Under the pieces are notes generated by a model. That model had not been told where the DNA came from. It did no database searches and saw only the letters and a list, made by a program, of their open reading frames with translations. 64,000 bases of DNA from Streptomyces sp. BK208 (GTDB taxonomy: Bacteria > Actinomycetota > Actinomycetes > Streptomycetales > Streptomycetaceae), in the NCBI RefSeq assembly GCF_004364245.1, contig NZ_SOAV01000003.1:434001-498000 (forward strand). Direction: 5' to 3'. The position numbers and the translations under genes were made by a program. Shown here piece after piece: positions 53,136-61,764 of this stretch; position 1 is the first letter of the stretch; every line of letters begins with the position of its first letter.

Positions 53136-54821
53136 TCAGGCGTCGATGATGACGGGGATGATGAGGGGCTTGCGGCGGTGGGTGCGAAATGCCCAGTTCG
53201 CCACCGCGCGGGCGAGGAGCTGTTCGAGTTGGCGCGCGTCTCCGACGCCTTCCTCGGCCGCGGCGGCCAGCGTCTTCTCGATGACCGGGACGACCGGCTC
53301 GAAGGTGGTGTCGTCGTGGACGAAGCCGCGGGCCAGGAAGTCCGGGGCCTCGGCGAGAGCGCCGGTGTCCGCGTCGACGATCGCCACCACCGTGACCACG
53401 CCTTCCTCCGCGAGGGTGAGGCGGTCCTTGAGGGACGCTTCGGTGGCGCCGCCGACCTCCATGCCGTCCACGTAGACGTTGCCCGCGGGAACCTTGCCGG
53501 TGATGGACGCGCGCCCGTCGACGAGGTCGACGACGACGCCGTCCTCGGCGATGACGACCCGGTCGGGGTCGACACCGGTACGGATGGCGAGGTCGGCGTT
53601 GGCCCGAAGGTGCCGCCATTCGCCGTGCACCGGCATGACGTTGCGGGGCTTGACGATGTTGTAGCAGTAGACGAGCTCGCCGGCGCTGGCGTGCCCGGAG
53701 ACGTGCACCTTGGCGTTGCCCTTGTGGACGACGTGGGCGCCCCACCGGGTGAGTCCGTTGATCACCCGGTAGATGGCGTTCTCGTTGCCGGGGATGAGGG
53801 AACTGGCGAGCAGGACGGTGTCCCCCTTGCCGATGCGGATCATGTGATCGCGGTTGGCCATCCGCGACAGTGCCGCCATCGGTTCGCCCTGGGAGCCGGT
53901 GCACACCAGAGTGACCTTGTGGTCCGGGAGCTTCTCCAGCTCCTTCGTCGTCACGACCAGACCGGACGGGACCTTCAGATAGCCCAGGTCACGGGCGATT
54001 CCCATGTTGCGGACCATCGACCGGCCGACGAAGGCGACCTTGCGGCCGTGCTGGTGGGCGGCGTCCAGGACCTGCTGGATGCGGTGCACATGGCTGGCGA
54101 AGCTGGAGACGATGACCCGGCGCGGCGCGGTGCGCATCACCTGCTCGATCGCCGGATTCAGCTCACGCTCGGAGGTGGTGAAGCCGGGTACCTCGGCGTT
54201 GGTGGAGTCGGTGAGGAACAGGTCCACGCCCTCCTCGCCGAGGCGGGCGAAGGCGCGCAGGTCGGTGATGCGGTCGTCGAGGGGGAACTGGTCCATCTTG
54301 AAGTCGCCGGTGTGCAGCACCATCCCGGCCCGGGTGCGGAGCGCGACCGCGAGGCTGTCGGGGATGGAGTGGTTGACCGCCACGAACTCGCAGTCGAAGG
54401 GCCCGAAACGGCGGCGGTCGCCCTCCCGCACCCGTACGGTGCGCGGCCGGATCCCGTGTTCCTTGAGCTTGGCCTCCAAGAACGCCAGCGTCAGCTTGGA
54501 GCCGACGACGGGAATGTCGGACCGCTCGCGCAGCAGGTACGGCACGCCGCCGATGTGGTCCTCGTGGCCGTGGGTGAGGATCACGGCCACGACATCGTCC
54601 AGCCGGTCCCGGATCGAGGTGAAGTCCGGCAGGATCACGTCCACACCGGGCTGGGTCTCCTCGGGGAACAGCACGCCGCAGTCGACGACGAGCAGCTTGC
54701 CCTCGTGCTCGAAGACGGTCATGTTGCGGCCGATCTCGCCCAGGCCGCCCAGGGCGATGACCCGCAGCCCTCCCTCGGGAAGAGGCGGGGCGGCTTTCAG
54801 TCCGGGGTGCGGGTGGCTCAT
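53136..54821 (-). CDS. rnj: Ribonuclease J
   Basis: 561 residues, the usual size for actinobacterial RNase J. Metallo-beta-lactamase core with ALGGLGEIGRNMTVFE at the start, zinc ligands THGHEDHIGG (about residue 80), NHSIPDS and LHTGDFKMDQ, the beta-CASP domain (SFASHVHRIQQVLDAA, GRSMVRN, TGSQGEPMAALSRMA), and HVSGHASAGEL before the C-terminal dimerisation domain. It is a 5' exo- and endoribonuclease for mRNA turnover and rRNA maturation. From memory the S. coelicolor gene lies elsewhere (SCO5745), so this may be a second copy. It starts a block of RNA-related genes. Confidence 0.93.
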   Translation of the reverse strand: MSHPHPGLKAAPPLPEGGLRVIALGGLGEIGRNMTVFEHEGKLLVVDCGVLFPEETQPGVDVILPDFTSIRDRLDDVVAVILTHGHEDHIGGVPYLLRERSDIPVVGSKLTLAFLEAKLKEHGIRPRTVRVREGDRRRFGPFDCEFVAVNHSIPDSLAVALRTRAGMVLHTGDFKMDQFPLDDRITDLRAFARLGEEGVDLFLTDSTNAEVPGFTTSERELNPAIEQVMRTAPRRVIVSSFASHVHRIQQVLDAAHQHGRKVAFVGRSMVRNMGIARDLGYLKVPSGLVVTTKELEKLPDHKVTLVCTGSQGEPMAALSRMANRDHMIRIGKGDTVLLASSLIPGNENAIYRVINGLTRWGAHVVHKGNAKVHVSGHASAGELVYCYNIVKPRNVMPVHGEWRHLRANADLAIRTGVDPDRVVIAEDGVVVDLVDGRASITGKVPAGNVYVDGMEVGGATEASLKDRLTLAEEGVVTVVAIVDADTGALAEAPDFLARGFVHDDTTFEPVVPVIEKTLAAAAEEGVGDARQLEQLLARAVANWAFRTHRRKPLIIPVIIDA

Positions 54822-55018
54822 GCCTTCACGGTACCCGGAGTGCGGGACGGCATGATCCACCGCCGGTTCGACTGGTCCACTCGGTGTACGGGCGACCGGG
54901 ACGCCGTGGGCGTTACCGGACACGTGCGGGGCGGGCGCTGCTGCACTCGGGCGGACCCTGCCGGCGTGTGCCGGCCGGGCCCTCCGTGCTGTGTCGTGTC
55001 TCCCGTGTCTCCCGTGGG

Positions 55019-55327
55019 TCAGCCGGGCAGGGGGGTGCCGAGCAGTGCGGAAGCCCGCTGCAACGGGCTGTCCACGCGCGCGGGTGCGGCGCCGGGAAGA
55101 GCGCGACAGGTGAAGCCGAGCCGCGACATGGCCCGCAGGACCTCACCGGCGGTGAAATCGCGGCGGTCCTGGCGGGTGACGACCTCGCCGACCTGCTTGG
55201 CGGGGTAGTGGCGTCGTCCGACGATCACGGACTCGCCGGTGACCGGTTCGGGCTTGATGCCCTTCATCGACTCCAGGACGCCGCTCTTGGTCAGGTCGAA
55301 CGGGAAGCGGGCGATGACACAGCGCAT
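55019..55327 (-). CDS. SCO5918-family small protein
   Basis: 102 residues: MRCVIARFPFDLTKSGVLES, MKGIKPEPVTGESVIVGRR, YPAKQVGEVVTRQDRRDFTA. The sequence and the neighbouring CBS, DEAD-box helicase and cold-shock genes match the Streptomyces SCO5918 neighbourhood as I remember it. Function unknown; the linkage to RNA helicase and cold-shock genes suggests RNA or ribosome adaptation (inference). ATG at 55327 has GAGG about ten bases upstream. It is in line with the CBS and helicase genes (49- and 46-bp gaps). Confidence 0.85.
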   Translation of the reverse strand: MRCVIARFPFDLTKSGVLESMKGIKPEPVTGESVIVGRRHYPAKQVGEVVTRQDRRDFTAGEVLRAMSRLGFTCRALPGAAPARVDSPLQRASALLGTPLPG

Positions 55328-55376
55328 GATGCCTCACGGGGAAGAGGAGGGACGGGGCCGACCGCCGTGAAGCGGT

Positions 55377-55781
55377 TCAGCGGGAGAGGGCGAGGACGCC
55401 CAGGGCGTTGCCCTGTTCGTCGACCACGGGCAGCGCCCCGAGCCGGCGGTGCCGCATCGCGTGCTCGGCTTCGGCCCTCGTGGCCAGCGGTGAGGCGAAG
55501 GGGGCGCTGACGTCGGCGATGTCACGCAGACAGGTCCGGTCCGTGTACCCGGAGTCGTCGCGAACGGCTGTGAGCCGGGTCCGGGTGACCAGACCGGTGC
55601 ACAGACCGTCGTCGTCGCAGACGACCAGATGCCCCGTACGGGCGGCGGCCATCACGGAGAGTGCCACCTCCACGGTCATGTCTCCCCAGACCTGCGGTCC
55701 GGCCGCTTCCATGGTGTCGGCCACCGTGCGGTGCGCGTGGTGGGCACTTCCCGGGCGGTACTGCGTCTGGACCAGCGTCAA
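55377..55781 (-). CDS. CBS-domain protein
   Basis: 134 residues forming one CBS pair: TVEVALSVMAAARTGHLVVC, DDDGLCTGLVTRTRLTAVRD, then FASPLATRAEAEHAMRHRRL, GALPVVDEQGNALGVLALS. Such pairs bind adenosine nucleotides and report energy state. I chose the TTG at 55781 because AGGAGG lies six bases upstream; longer starts lack a site. It lies between the DEAD-box helicase (46 bp upstream) and the SCO5918-family gene and is probably co-transcribed with them. Partner protein unknown. Confidence 0.85.
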   Translation of the reverse strand: MTLVQTQYRPGSAHHAHRTVADTMEAAGPQVWGDMTVEVALSVMAAARTGHLVVCDDDGLCTGLVTRTRLTAVRDDSGYTDRTCLRDIADVSAPFASPLATRAEAEHAMRHRRLGALPVVDEQGNALGVLALSR

Positions 55782-55827
55782 AGGGTGCCTCCTGCGGAGA
55801 TGGGCCGGGGTCCTGATCACGGAAGTG

Positions 55828-57324
55828 CTACGCCGCCGTACCGAGGTTCGCCTGCCGTACGGAGGCGCGGCGGGCCGCCGCGGCGGGACGGCGTCGGCCG
55901 CGCGAGGTCGCGCCGCGCTTCTTGGCGCGTTCGGCCACCGGTGCGGTGATGACGACCGGGACGCCGGAAGGGGTCCGGGCGCCGGTGATGCGGTTCAGGG
56001 CTTCCCCGCCGACGCGGACCTGGGTGGTCTGCGGGACGATGCCGGCCGCTGCCATGAGACGGGTCATGGCGCGGCGCTGGCTCGGGGTGACGAGGGTGAC
56101 GACGCTGCCCCGTTCACCGGCGCGGGCCGTGCGTCCGCCGCGGTGGAGGTAGTCCTTGTGGTCGGTGGGGGGATCCACGTTGACGACGAGGTCGAGGCTG
56201 TCGACGTGGATGCCGCGCGCCGCGACGTTGGTCGCCACCAGCACGTTGACGTGCCCGGTCTTGAACTGCGTCAGCGTGCGGGTGCGCTGCGGCTGCGACT
56301 TCCCTCCGTGCAGGGCGGCGGCCCTCACCCCGCTGTTCAGGAGGTGCTCGGTGAGGCGGTCGACGGCGTGCTTGGTGTCGAGGAACATGATCACGCGGCC
56401 GTCGCGCGCGGCGATCTCGGTGGTGGCCGTGTGCTTGTCCGCGCCGTGGACGTGCAGCACGTGGTGCTCCATCGTGGTGACCGCGCCGGCCGAAGGGTCG
56501 ACGGAGTGTACGACGGGGTCGCTGAGGTAGCGGCGCACGAGCAGGTCGACGTTGCGGTCGAGGGTGGCGGAGAACAGCATGCGCTGGCCCTCGGGGCGGA
56601 CCTGGTCGAGAAGGGCGGTGACCTGCGGCATGAAACCCATGTCGGCCATCTGGTCGGCTTCGTCCAGGACGGTGACGCGCACCTGGTCGAGTCGGCAGTC
56701 GCCACGCTCGATGAGGTCCTTGAGGCGCCCCGGTGTGGCGACGACGATCTCGGCGCCGCCGCGCAACGCGCTCGCCTGCCTGCCGATCGGCATCCCGCCC
56801 ACCACGGTGGCCAGCCGCAGCTTCACGGAGCGGGCGTACGGGGTGAGCGCGTCGGTGACCTGCTGTGCCAGCTCACGCGTCGGTACGAGGACCAGTCCCA
56901 GCGGCTGCCGGGCCTCGGCGCGCTGCCCGGCCGTACGGGCCAGCAGCGCCAGGCCGAAGGCCAGGGTCTTGCCGGAGCCGGTGCGGCCACGGCCGAGGAC
57001 GTCCCGTCCGGCGAGCGAATTCGGCAGGGTCGCGCCCTGGATCGGGAACGGCACGGTCACGCCTTGTGAACCCAGCGCGGCCAGCAGTTCCTCGGGCATG
57101 TCGAGATCGGCGAAGACCTCGGCAGCGGGAAGAGCGGGAGTCACCGTCTCGGGCAGCGCGAACTCCCCCTGGAGCGCGGCGGGTCGGCGGCCATGGCCGT
57201 CGGAACGGCTCGACCTGCCCGACCGGTTCGGGGCCGACGAACCGAAACGGCTGCCGCCCCTTCCGGAGTCGGCACCGCCGTTACGGCTACGGGTGAAGCG
57301 GTCGTTCGTACGGGTGCGGTTCAT
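55828..57324 (-). CDS. DEAD-box ATP-dependent RNA helicase
   Basis: 498 residues. Arg/Ser/Gly-rich N-terminus, then Q motif and motif I GRTGSGKTLAFGLALL, motif Ia PTRELAQQV, motif II VLDEADQMADMGF, motif III FSATLD, motif V TNVAARGIHVDSLDLVVN and motif VI HRGGRTARAGERG. The tail is basic (KKRGATSRGRRRPAAAARR), suitable for RNA binding. It unwinds RNA structures, typically in cold adaptation and ribosome assembly. ATG at 57324 with GGAAGG upstream. It lies 3' of the cold-shock gene, from which it is separated by a strong terminator and a 284-base leader, suggesting RNA-level regulation. Confidence 0.94.
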   Translation of the reverse strand: MNRTRTNDRFTRSRNGGADSGRGGSRFGSSAPNRSGRSSRSDGHGRRPAALQGEFALPETVTPALPAAEVFADLDMPEELLAALGSQGVTVPFPIQGATLPNSLAGRDVLGRGRTGSGKTLAFGLALLARTAGQRAEARQPLGLVLVPTRELAQQVTDALTPYARSVKLRLATVVGGMPIGRQASALRGGAEIVVATPGRLKDLIERGDCRLDQVRVTVLDEADQMADMGFMPQVTALLDQVRPEGQRMLFSATLDRNVDLLVRRYLSDPVVHSVDPSAGAVTTMEHHVLHVHGADKHTATTEIAARDGRVIMFLDTKHAVDRLTEHLLNSGVRAAALHGGKSQPQRTRTLTQFKTGHVNVLVATNVAARGIHVDSLDLVVNVDPPTDHKDYLHRGGRTARAGERGSVVTLVTPSQRRAMTRLMAAAGIVPQTTQVRVGGEALNRITGARTPSGVPVVITAPVAERAKKRGATSRGRRRPAAAARRASVRQANLGTAA

Positions 57325-57350
57325 GCGGAACCTTCCTCGATGCGGCTCAT
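57321..57350 (-). CDS. Possible 9-residue leader peptide of the DEAD-box helicase
   Basis: The frame MSRIEEGSA-stop ends with a TGA that overlaps the helicase ATG (ATGA). The same frame is open for about 100 codons upstream, so a longer leader protein is also possible. No convincing ribosome site of its own. Confidence 0.3.
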   Translation of the reverse strand: MSRIEEGSA

Positions 57351-57608
57351 ATCAAGGAATTCCTGCAGCAATGAGCCGCACGGAGAATCGCAAGAACGGG
57401 CCGGTGTAACGCGACAGCACAGCTGGCCGACGGAAATCCGTACGCGCACAGGAGCTGAAATGAGTGACGCGAAATGGACGCAATACTTGGGCGTCATCGC
57501 GATGAAGCCGGGAGGGGGCGCGCATATCCTGAAAGATTTTTCGGATGCGGTCAGCCCGCGGATTTCCCGACTGTCGTCCGCAGCAGAACAGCTGCGGGAA
57601 AAACAAGC
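57325..57608 (-). promoter_or_regulatory. Long leader/promoter region of the DEAD-box helicase
   Basis: About 284 bases between the csp terminator and the helicase start, noticeably less GC-rich than the genes. No protein gene can be supported on either strand with confidence. Long leaders are typical of cold-regulated mRNAs, so a thermosensing or autoregulatory RNA is plausible (inference). Confidence 0.4.
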
Positions 57609-57646
57609 AGCTGGGACCCGCACCCCAAAGGATGCGGGTCCCAGCT
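57609..57646 (-). terminator. Rho-independent terminator of the cold-shock gene
   Basis: A 14-bp perfect stem (57609-57622 with 57633-57646) with a 10-base loop; read on the minus strand it is followed by GCTTGTTTTTC, a real U tract, rare in Streptomyces. It lies 18 bp after the csp stop. Confidence 0.88.
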
Positions 57647-57664
57647 ACGAAAGGCGCGTCACCG

Positions 57665-57868
57665 TCAGGCGAGCACGATGTTCTCGGCCGTCGGGCCCTT
57701 CTGACCCTGCGCGATGTCGAAGGTCACCTTCTGACCCTCGAGCAGCTCACGGAATCCCTGGGCGGCGATGTTCGAGTAGTGGGCGAACACGTCAGCGCCG
57801 CCACCGTCCTGCTCGATGAAGCCGAAACCCTTTTCCGCGTTGAACCACTTCACAGTACCGGAAGCCAT
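57665..57868 (-). CDS. CspA-family cold-shock protein
   Basis: 67 residues, [20 protein letters not shown] at the start (RNP1 KGFGFI), DVFAHYSNI (RNP2 VFAHY) and a [11 protein letters not shown] end. An OB-fold RNA/ssDNA chaperone that keeps mRNA single-stranded, complementary to the RNA helicase downstream. ATG at 57868 with GGAGA. A strong terminator follows, so it is mostly expressed as a small single-gene message. Confidence 0.96.
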   Translation of the reverse strand: MASGTVKWFNAEKGFGFIEQDGGGADVFAHYSNIAAQGFRELLEGQKVTFDIAQGQKGPTAENIVLA

Positions 57869-58423
57869 GTCATTCTCCTTTGGGGCAGTGCCTCGGGATC
57901 CGCACCGTGCGGACCCCGTGTCGCCGCGATGATCACCCCATCCGGAAAAGACCGGACCTACAAAAGCGCTTCCAGCGGCACAGGGGCCGGGCCGGAGGAA
58001 CTTGAAGTTTTCGGGAACCACGACTGCAACTGGGATCGACAGTAGCACGACGCAACGGTCTGTGTGCGGGGACTAATCGGGGCCTGTCCACGGCAACAGA
58101 GAATCTGTGCACGTGTTCTGTCGAAATCTAAGCCCGCGGGCACAGATATCGGTCCGGCCGAAGCGCAGCATTTCAGGGGCGTGGAACGCCCCGACGCCCG
58201 TCCGCGTCGCGTCTCGGACCCGCGCAGGGGCCTTCGGGCCGGCCGGAGCGTTGAGCGAGCCCGCCGACGGGTGGCAACGAGCAGGACTCCCTCGCCGTTC
58301 GGCCGGAAGTCCGGTGCGATCGGTGGGCTTCAGCCTCCGGTGCTGGTCCCTGATGATGGTCGACGGCGATGTCGCTCGGTCGCCTTTCCGGGCCGGCCGT
58401 GCCGTTGTCGCCGTCAACGGGCG
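57869..58423. other. 555-bp intergenic region with csp promoter
   Basis: Between the csp start and the end of the DHA2 gene at 58424. It should hold the csp promoter and 5' leader on the minus strand. A 7-bp hairpin GGGGCGT-GGA-ACGCCCC at 58176-58192 may terminate the upstream DHA2 gene. An open frame of 114 codons on the minus strand (58073-58417) has no family resemblance or ribosome site and I do not call it. Confidence 0.6.
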
Positions 58424-59950
58424 TCAACGGCTGTTCATGGATGCCTCGTTCGAGGTGGTGACCGCACCTGGACGGGTGGCTCGGCGCGGCGTCGCCGGGA
58501 CTTCCGCGGGCTTGGACCTCGCCAGCCACAGGCCGGTGAAGACGGCGGTGGCCAGAGTGACGGCACCGGCGGCGAGGAAGGCGCTGTCGAGCCCGGTCTC
58601 GAAGGAGGCTCCGCCCGATTGCCGGGTGCGGACGACGGCTCCGAGTACCGCCACGCCGAGCACCGCGCCGATCTGCCGGGTGGTGCTGCTGATGCCGGAG
58701 GCGAGGCCGCCTTCCTGCGGGGCGACCGCTTGGATGGCGGCGCCTGTCAGGGGGGACATGGCCAGCGCGAAGCCGGCGCCGGCGAGTCCCAGCCGCCACC
58801 ACACGTTCCCGTACCCGGTGTCGGCGTGCACCGTGCCGAGCGCGAGCAGTCCCAGGCCGGCCAGGGCCAGGCCGGTGGTCACCACGATGCGGAAACCGTG
58901 GCGTGCGGCGAGCCGGCCCGCGTACGGACTGACGAGCACCATGGCGAGGGACAACGGCAGGGTCTGCAGACCGGCGCGCAGGATCGAGCTGCCCTGGACG
59001 TACACGAAGAACTGGGAGAAGAAGAACGACGAACCCATGAGCGCGAACCCGACCACGGTCATGGCGGCGTTGGACACGGTGAACAGGCGCTGCCGGAACA
59101 GCCGCAACGGCAGCATCGGTGCGGAGCGACGCGCTTCGACGGCGACGAAGGCGGCGAGGAGGACGGCCGCGGCGGCGAAGCTGCCCAGGATGGCCGGTGA
59201 GGTCCAGCCGCGGGCGCCACCCTCGATCAGACCGTAGGTCAGCGCCCCCACCGCCAGGATGGACAGCACGGTTCCGGGGACGTCGATCGCGGGGGCGCCC
59301 GGATTGCGGGTCTCGCCGAGGTGGCGCAGGCCGACCAGCAGCAGGACCAGGCCGATGGGCAGATTGACCAGGAAGATGGCGGGCCAGCCGAAGGCTTCCG
59401 TCAGCACGCCGCCGGCCACGGGGCCCGCGGCCAGCCCGATTCCGCTGAGTCCGGCCCACAGCCCGATCGCCTTGACGCGTTCCTGCGGCACGGGATAGGC
59501 GGCGGCGAGCAGGGCGAGCGAGGCAGGGCTCAGGGCGGCGGCCCCGACGCCCTGCAGCACCCGGCCGGTGACCAGCCAGCCGACCGAGGGAGCGAGGCTG
59601 CACAGCACCGAAGCGGCGGTGAACACCGCCACGCCGGTCAGGTACACCCGCTTGCGGCCGAACCGGTCGGCGAAGACACCGCCGGACAGCAGCAGCATGG
59701 CGACCAGCAGTACGTACGCGTCGACGATCCACTGCAGACCGGTCAGCTGCGTATGCAGCCGGTGCTGCATGTCGGGCAGCGCCGCTCCGACGATCGTGTT
59801 GTCGAGCAGGACCATGAACTGGCCCAGGCAGGTCACCGTGAGCAGCACGCCCCGGTTCGATCGGCTGCCTGCGGCCACTTGCGATGCGGCGATGGGAATC
59901 CCCCTCGGTCGGTGGGTGCGCCCGGCCACGGCCGACGAAGGTGGCGACAC
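58424..59950 (-). CDS. DHA2-type MFS efflux transporter
   Basis: 508 residues, about 14 membrane helices. TM1 FMVLLDNTIVGAALPDMQHR is the DHA2 D1-type motif (LD-TIVN-ALP), followed by motif A GGVFADRFGRKRVYLTG and motif C-like LSGIGLAAGPVAGGVL. Proton-coupled drug or metabolite export. GTG start at 59950 has no ribosome site and may be leaderless or too long at the N-terminus by up to 30 residues. Divergent from the TetR gene at 60043 with inverted repeats between, so TetR repression is expected. Confidence 0.9.
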   Translation of the reverse strand: MSPPSSAVAGRTHRPRGIPIAASQVAAGSRSNRGVLLTVTCLGQFMVLLDNTIVGAALPDMQHRLHTQLTGLQWIVDAYVLLVAMLLLSGGVFADRFGRKRVYLTGVAVFTAASVLCSLAPSVGWLVTGRVLQGVGAAALSPASLALLAAAYPVPQERVKAIGLWAGLSGIGLAAGPVAGGVLTEAFGWPAIFLVNLPIGLVLLLVGLRHLGETRNPGAPAIDVPGTVLSILAVGALTYGLIEGGARGWTSPAILGSFAAAAVLLAAFVAVEARRSAPMLPLRLFRQRLFTVSNAAMTVVGFALMGSSFFFSQFFVYVQGSSILRAGLQTLPLSLAMVLVSPYAGRLAARHGFRIVVTTGLALAGLGLLALGTVHADTGYGNVWWRLGLAGAGFALAMSPLTGAAIQAVAPQEGGLASGISSTTRQIGAVLGVAVLGAVVRTRQSGGASFETGLDSAFLAAGAVTLATAVFTGLWLARSKPAEVPATPRRATRPGAVTTSNEASMNSR

Positions 59951-59964
59951 CCGAGCACTTTAAA

Positions 59965-60032
59965 GCAGTTACTGACTGCGTTAGTCGACTATAAGGAGGC
60001 TCACCCCACAAACGCAAGTGCTTCCTGCGTTA
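59965..60032. promoter_or_regulatory. Twin candidate TetR operators
   Basis: Inverted repeat GCAGT-TACTG-ACTGC at 59965-59979 and AACGCA-9-TGCGTT at 60011-60031. CTGCGTTA is common to both (59976-59983 and 60025-60032, 49 bp apart). One site lies at each divergent start. Confidence 0.55.
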
Positions 60033-60042
60033 AGGTGGCGGC

Positions 60043-60621
60043 ATGAACGAGCGACAGCCAGTCCGGCGGCCCGGCGGGCGCAGCGCCCGCGTCGGCGCAC
60101 AGGTGCACCAGGCCGTCACCGACCTGATCGGTGAGCGTGGCTACGGCAACTTCACCGTCGGCGAGGTCGCCGCCCGCGCGGGCGTGGCCGACAGCAGCAT
60201 CTACCGCCGGTGGGGCAGCCTGGAGGCCCTGCTCAGCGAGGTGGCGCTCACCCGCCTCAACGCTCAGTCGCCGATGCCCGACACCGGCAGCCTCGCCGGC
60301 GACCTGCGCACTTACGCGGCACAAGTGGCCCGCGAGATCACCGGACCCGACGGTCCGGCGGTGCTGCACCTGGCCGTCGCCCTGTCGGGCAGCGGGGAGC
60401 TGGGGCGGCAGGCCGGTGCCGACCTCCGCTCCGAACGCACCCGGCAGATGCAGGTCATGCTCGACCGCGCCCACGCACGCGGCGAGCAGGCGCCCGACGC
60501 GCTGGACGTGCTGGACCACGTCCTGGCCCCGATGTACATCCGCGTCCTGTTCGGCATGGTCCCGCTCACCCCGGACTACGTCGACGGGCTGGTCGGCCGG
60601 CTGCTCGACCGGGCGCTGTGA
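60043..60621 (+). CDS. TetR-family repressor of the adjacent DHA2 pump (inferred)
   Basis: 192 residues. HTH at about 28-58: NFTVGEVAARAGVADSSIYR, RWGSLEALLSEV. C-terminal domain PDTGSLAGDLRTYAAQVARE resembles the TetR_C_11/16 type also seen in the repressor at 2320-2979. Divergent from the DHA2 gene across 92 bp containing two related inverted repeats. The pair repeats the logic of the TetR/DHA2 pair at the other end of the window. Confidence 0.87.
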   Translation: MNERQPVRRPGGRSARVGAQVHQAVTDLIGERGYGNFTVGEVAARAGVADSSIYRRWGSLEALLSEVALTRLNAQSPMPDTGSLAGDLRTYAAQVAREITGPDGPAVLHLAVALSGSGELGRQAGADLRSERTRQMQVMLDRAHARGEQAPDALDVLDHVLAPMYIRVLFGMVPLTPDYVDGLVGRLLDRAL

Positions 60622-60671
60622 CGCGACCGCCCGAGTGCGTCGGCCGGCGGTACCGACCGCGCCGGTTGCCG

Positions 60672-61631
60672 TCAGCCCCCCGCCACGCCCGCGAGCTTCA
60701 CCTGGTCCGCTTCAGGAAGCCAGTCCCGCTTCGGTACGTAGTCCAGCCAGCGCCGGGTGCGGCCCAGGTCCGTGAATCCCCGCAGCAGGGCGTCGAGTTG
60801 TGGGTGGCGGTGGGTCTCGCGCCAGGCGAGGGACCAGGCGTACAGCGGGGTCGGTGCGGTGAGCGGGATCGAGCGCAGGCCCGCGTGGTCGGGCAGCGGG
60901 GCGTCGCTGGGGAACAGCGTGAAGCACGTCGCGTCACCGCGAACGCGCTGGACGAGGTGGTCGAGGCCCAGGTTGGGGCCGTCCTGGTGCCTCTCGATGC
61001 CGAACTCGTCCGCGAAACGCCGCAGGAAGTCGAGGCGGGACAGCTCGGCCGGACACCACAAGGTGCTGTCGCGCAGGTCGGCCGGGGAGAGTTCGTCCGC
61101 GTCGGCCAGCGGGTGGGACGCGCTGACCACCGCGTCGACGGGCTCCAGGCGAACGAGTCGCTGAGCGAGGCCGGCGTCACGGCCCCCGGGGAGCGGGTGC
61201 ACCCGGCCGAAACCCAGATCTGCGTCTCCCCGCAGCAACGCCTGCGCGGCAGACGGCCAGTCACGAGCCGGTCCCGGCTCCAGGCGCATGCCGTCGAGCG
61301 TCTCCACCACCTGCGCGACGGTGCGCATCGGCGCGTACAAATGGCCCCACACGTCGATCCGTACGGTCGGTCCGGCGCCCTGTGCGGCCGCGACCGCGCG
61401 CGAGCCCGCCGCCAGGACCTCACGCGCGGCCGTCTCGAACCGCTCACCGGCCTCGGTCAACCGCGTGCCGCCCTCACGCTCGAACAGGCCGACGCCGAGC
61501 AACGCTTCCAGGCGCGCGACGCGCTTGGACAGTGCCTGCTGGCTGGTGTTGAGCCGTTCGGCCGCGCGCCCGAAGTGCAACGTCTCGGCGGTCACGACGA
61601 ACGCACGGACCAGGGCGAGGTCAAGGTCCAT
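60672..61631 (-). CDS. LysR-family transcriptional regulator
   Basis: 319 residues. HTH at 1-60: LALVRAFVVTAETLHFGRAA, ERLNTSQQALSKRVARLEAL, FEREGGTRLTEAG. A periplasmic-binding-like effector domain follows (residues 90-300). The start at 61631 gives the usual MDL..LVRAFV beginning; 61643 is an alternative; neither has a ribosome site. Divergent from the MDR oxidoreductase at 61765, which it probably controls, a common LysR arrangement. Effector unknown. Confidence 0.88.
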   Translation of the reverse strand: MDLDLALVRAFVVTAETLHFGRAAERLNTSQQALSKRVARLEALLGVGLFEREGGTRLTEAGERFETAAREVLAAGSRAVAAAQGAGPTVRIDVWGHLYAPMRTVAQVVETLDGMRLEPGPARDWPSAAQALLRGDADLGFGRVHPLPGGRDAGLAQRLVRLEPVDAVVSASHPLADADELSPADLRDSTLWCPAELSRLDFLRRFADEFGIERHQDGPNLGLDHLVQRVRGDATCFTLFPSDAPLPDHAGLRSIPLTAPTPLYAWSLAWRETHRHPQLDALLRGFTDLGRTRRWLDYVPKRDWLPEADQVKLAGVAGG

Positions 61632-61722
61632 GCGGCTGACCATATATGACAACCACACGTTGTCGGCCGGCCGCTTTCGTTGTTGGCCCGGCCGGTGCCT
61701 CCCGCGGTGAGGTGTTCCCAGG

Positions 61723-61746
61723 CGACACCGACACCGACACCGACAC
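61723..61746 (+). repeat. Four copies of the hexamer CGACAC
   Basis: A short perfect microsatellite in the LysR/MDR gap, just before the AAGGAGG ribosome site of the MDR gene. Slippage would move the ribosome site relative to upstream promoter elements. Confidence 0.8.
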
Positions 61747-61764
61747 CGCCAAGGAGGCAGCGAG

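Noticed and set aside
57461-57819. Small plus-strand gene starting MSDAKWTQYLGVIAMKPGGG with AGGAG upstream
   Set aside because: The ribosome site is good, but the frame runs through the csp terminator and into the csp gene antisense; no family resemblance. Weakly possible as a short peptide, not supported enough to call.
58073-58417. 114-codon minus-strand frame between the DHA2 and csp genes
   Set aside because: Low-complexity Arg/Pro/Thr content, no ribosome site, no recognised family.
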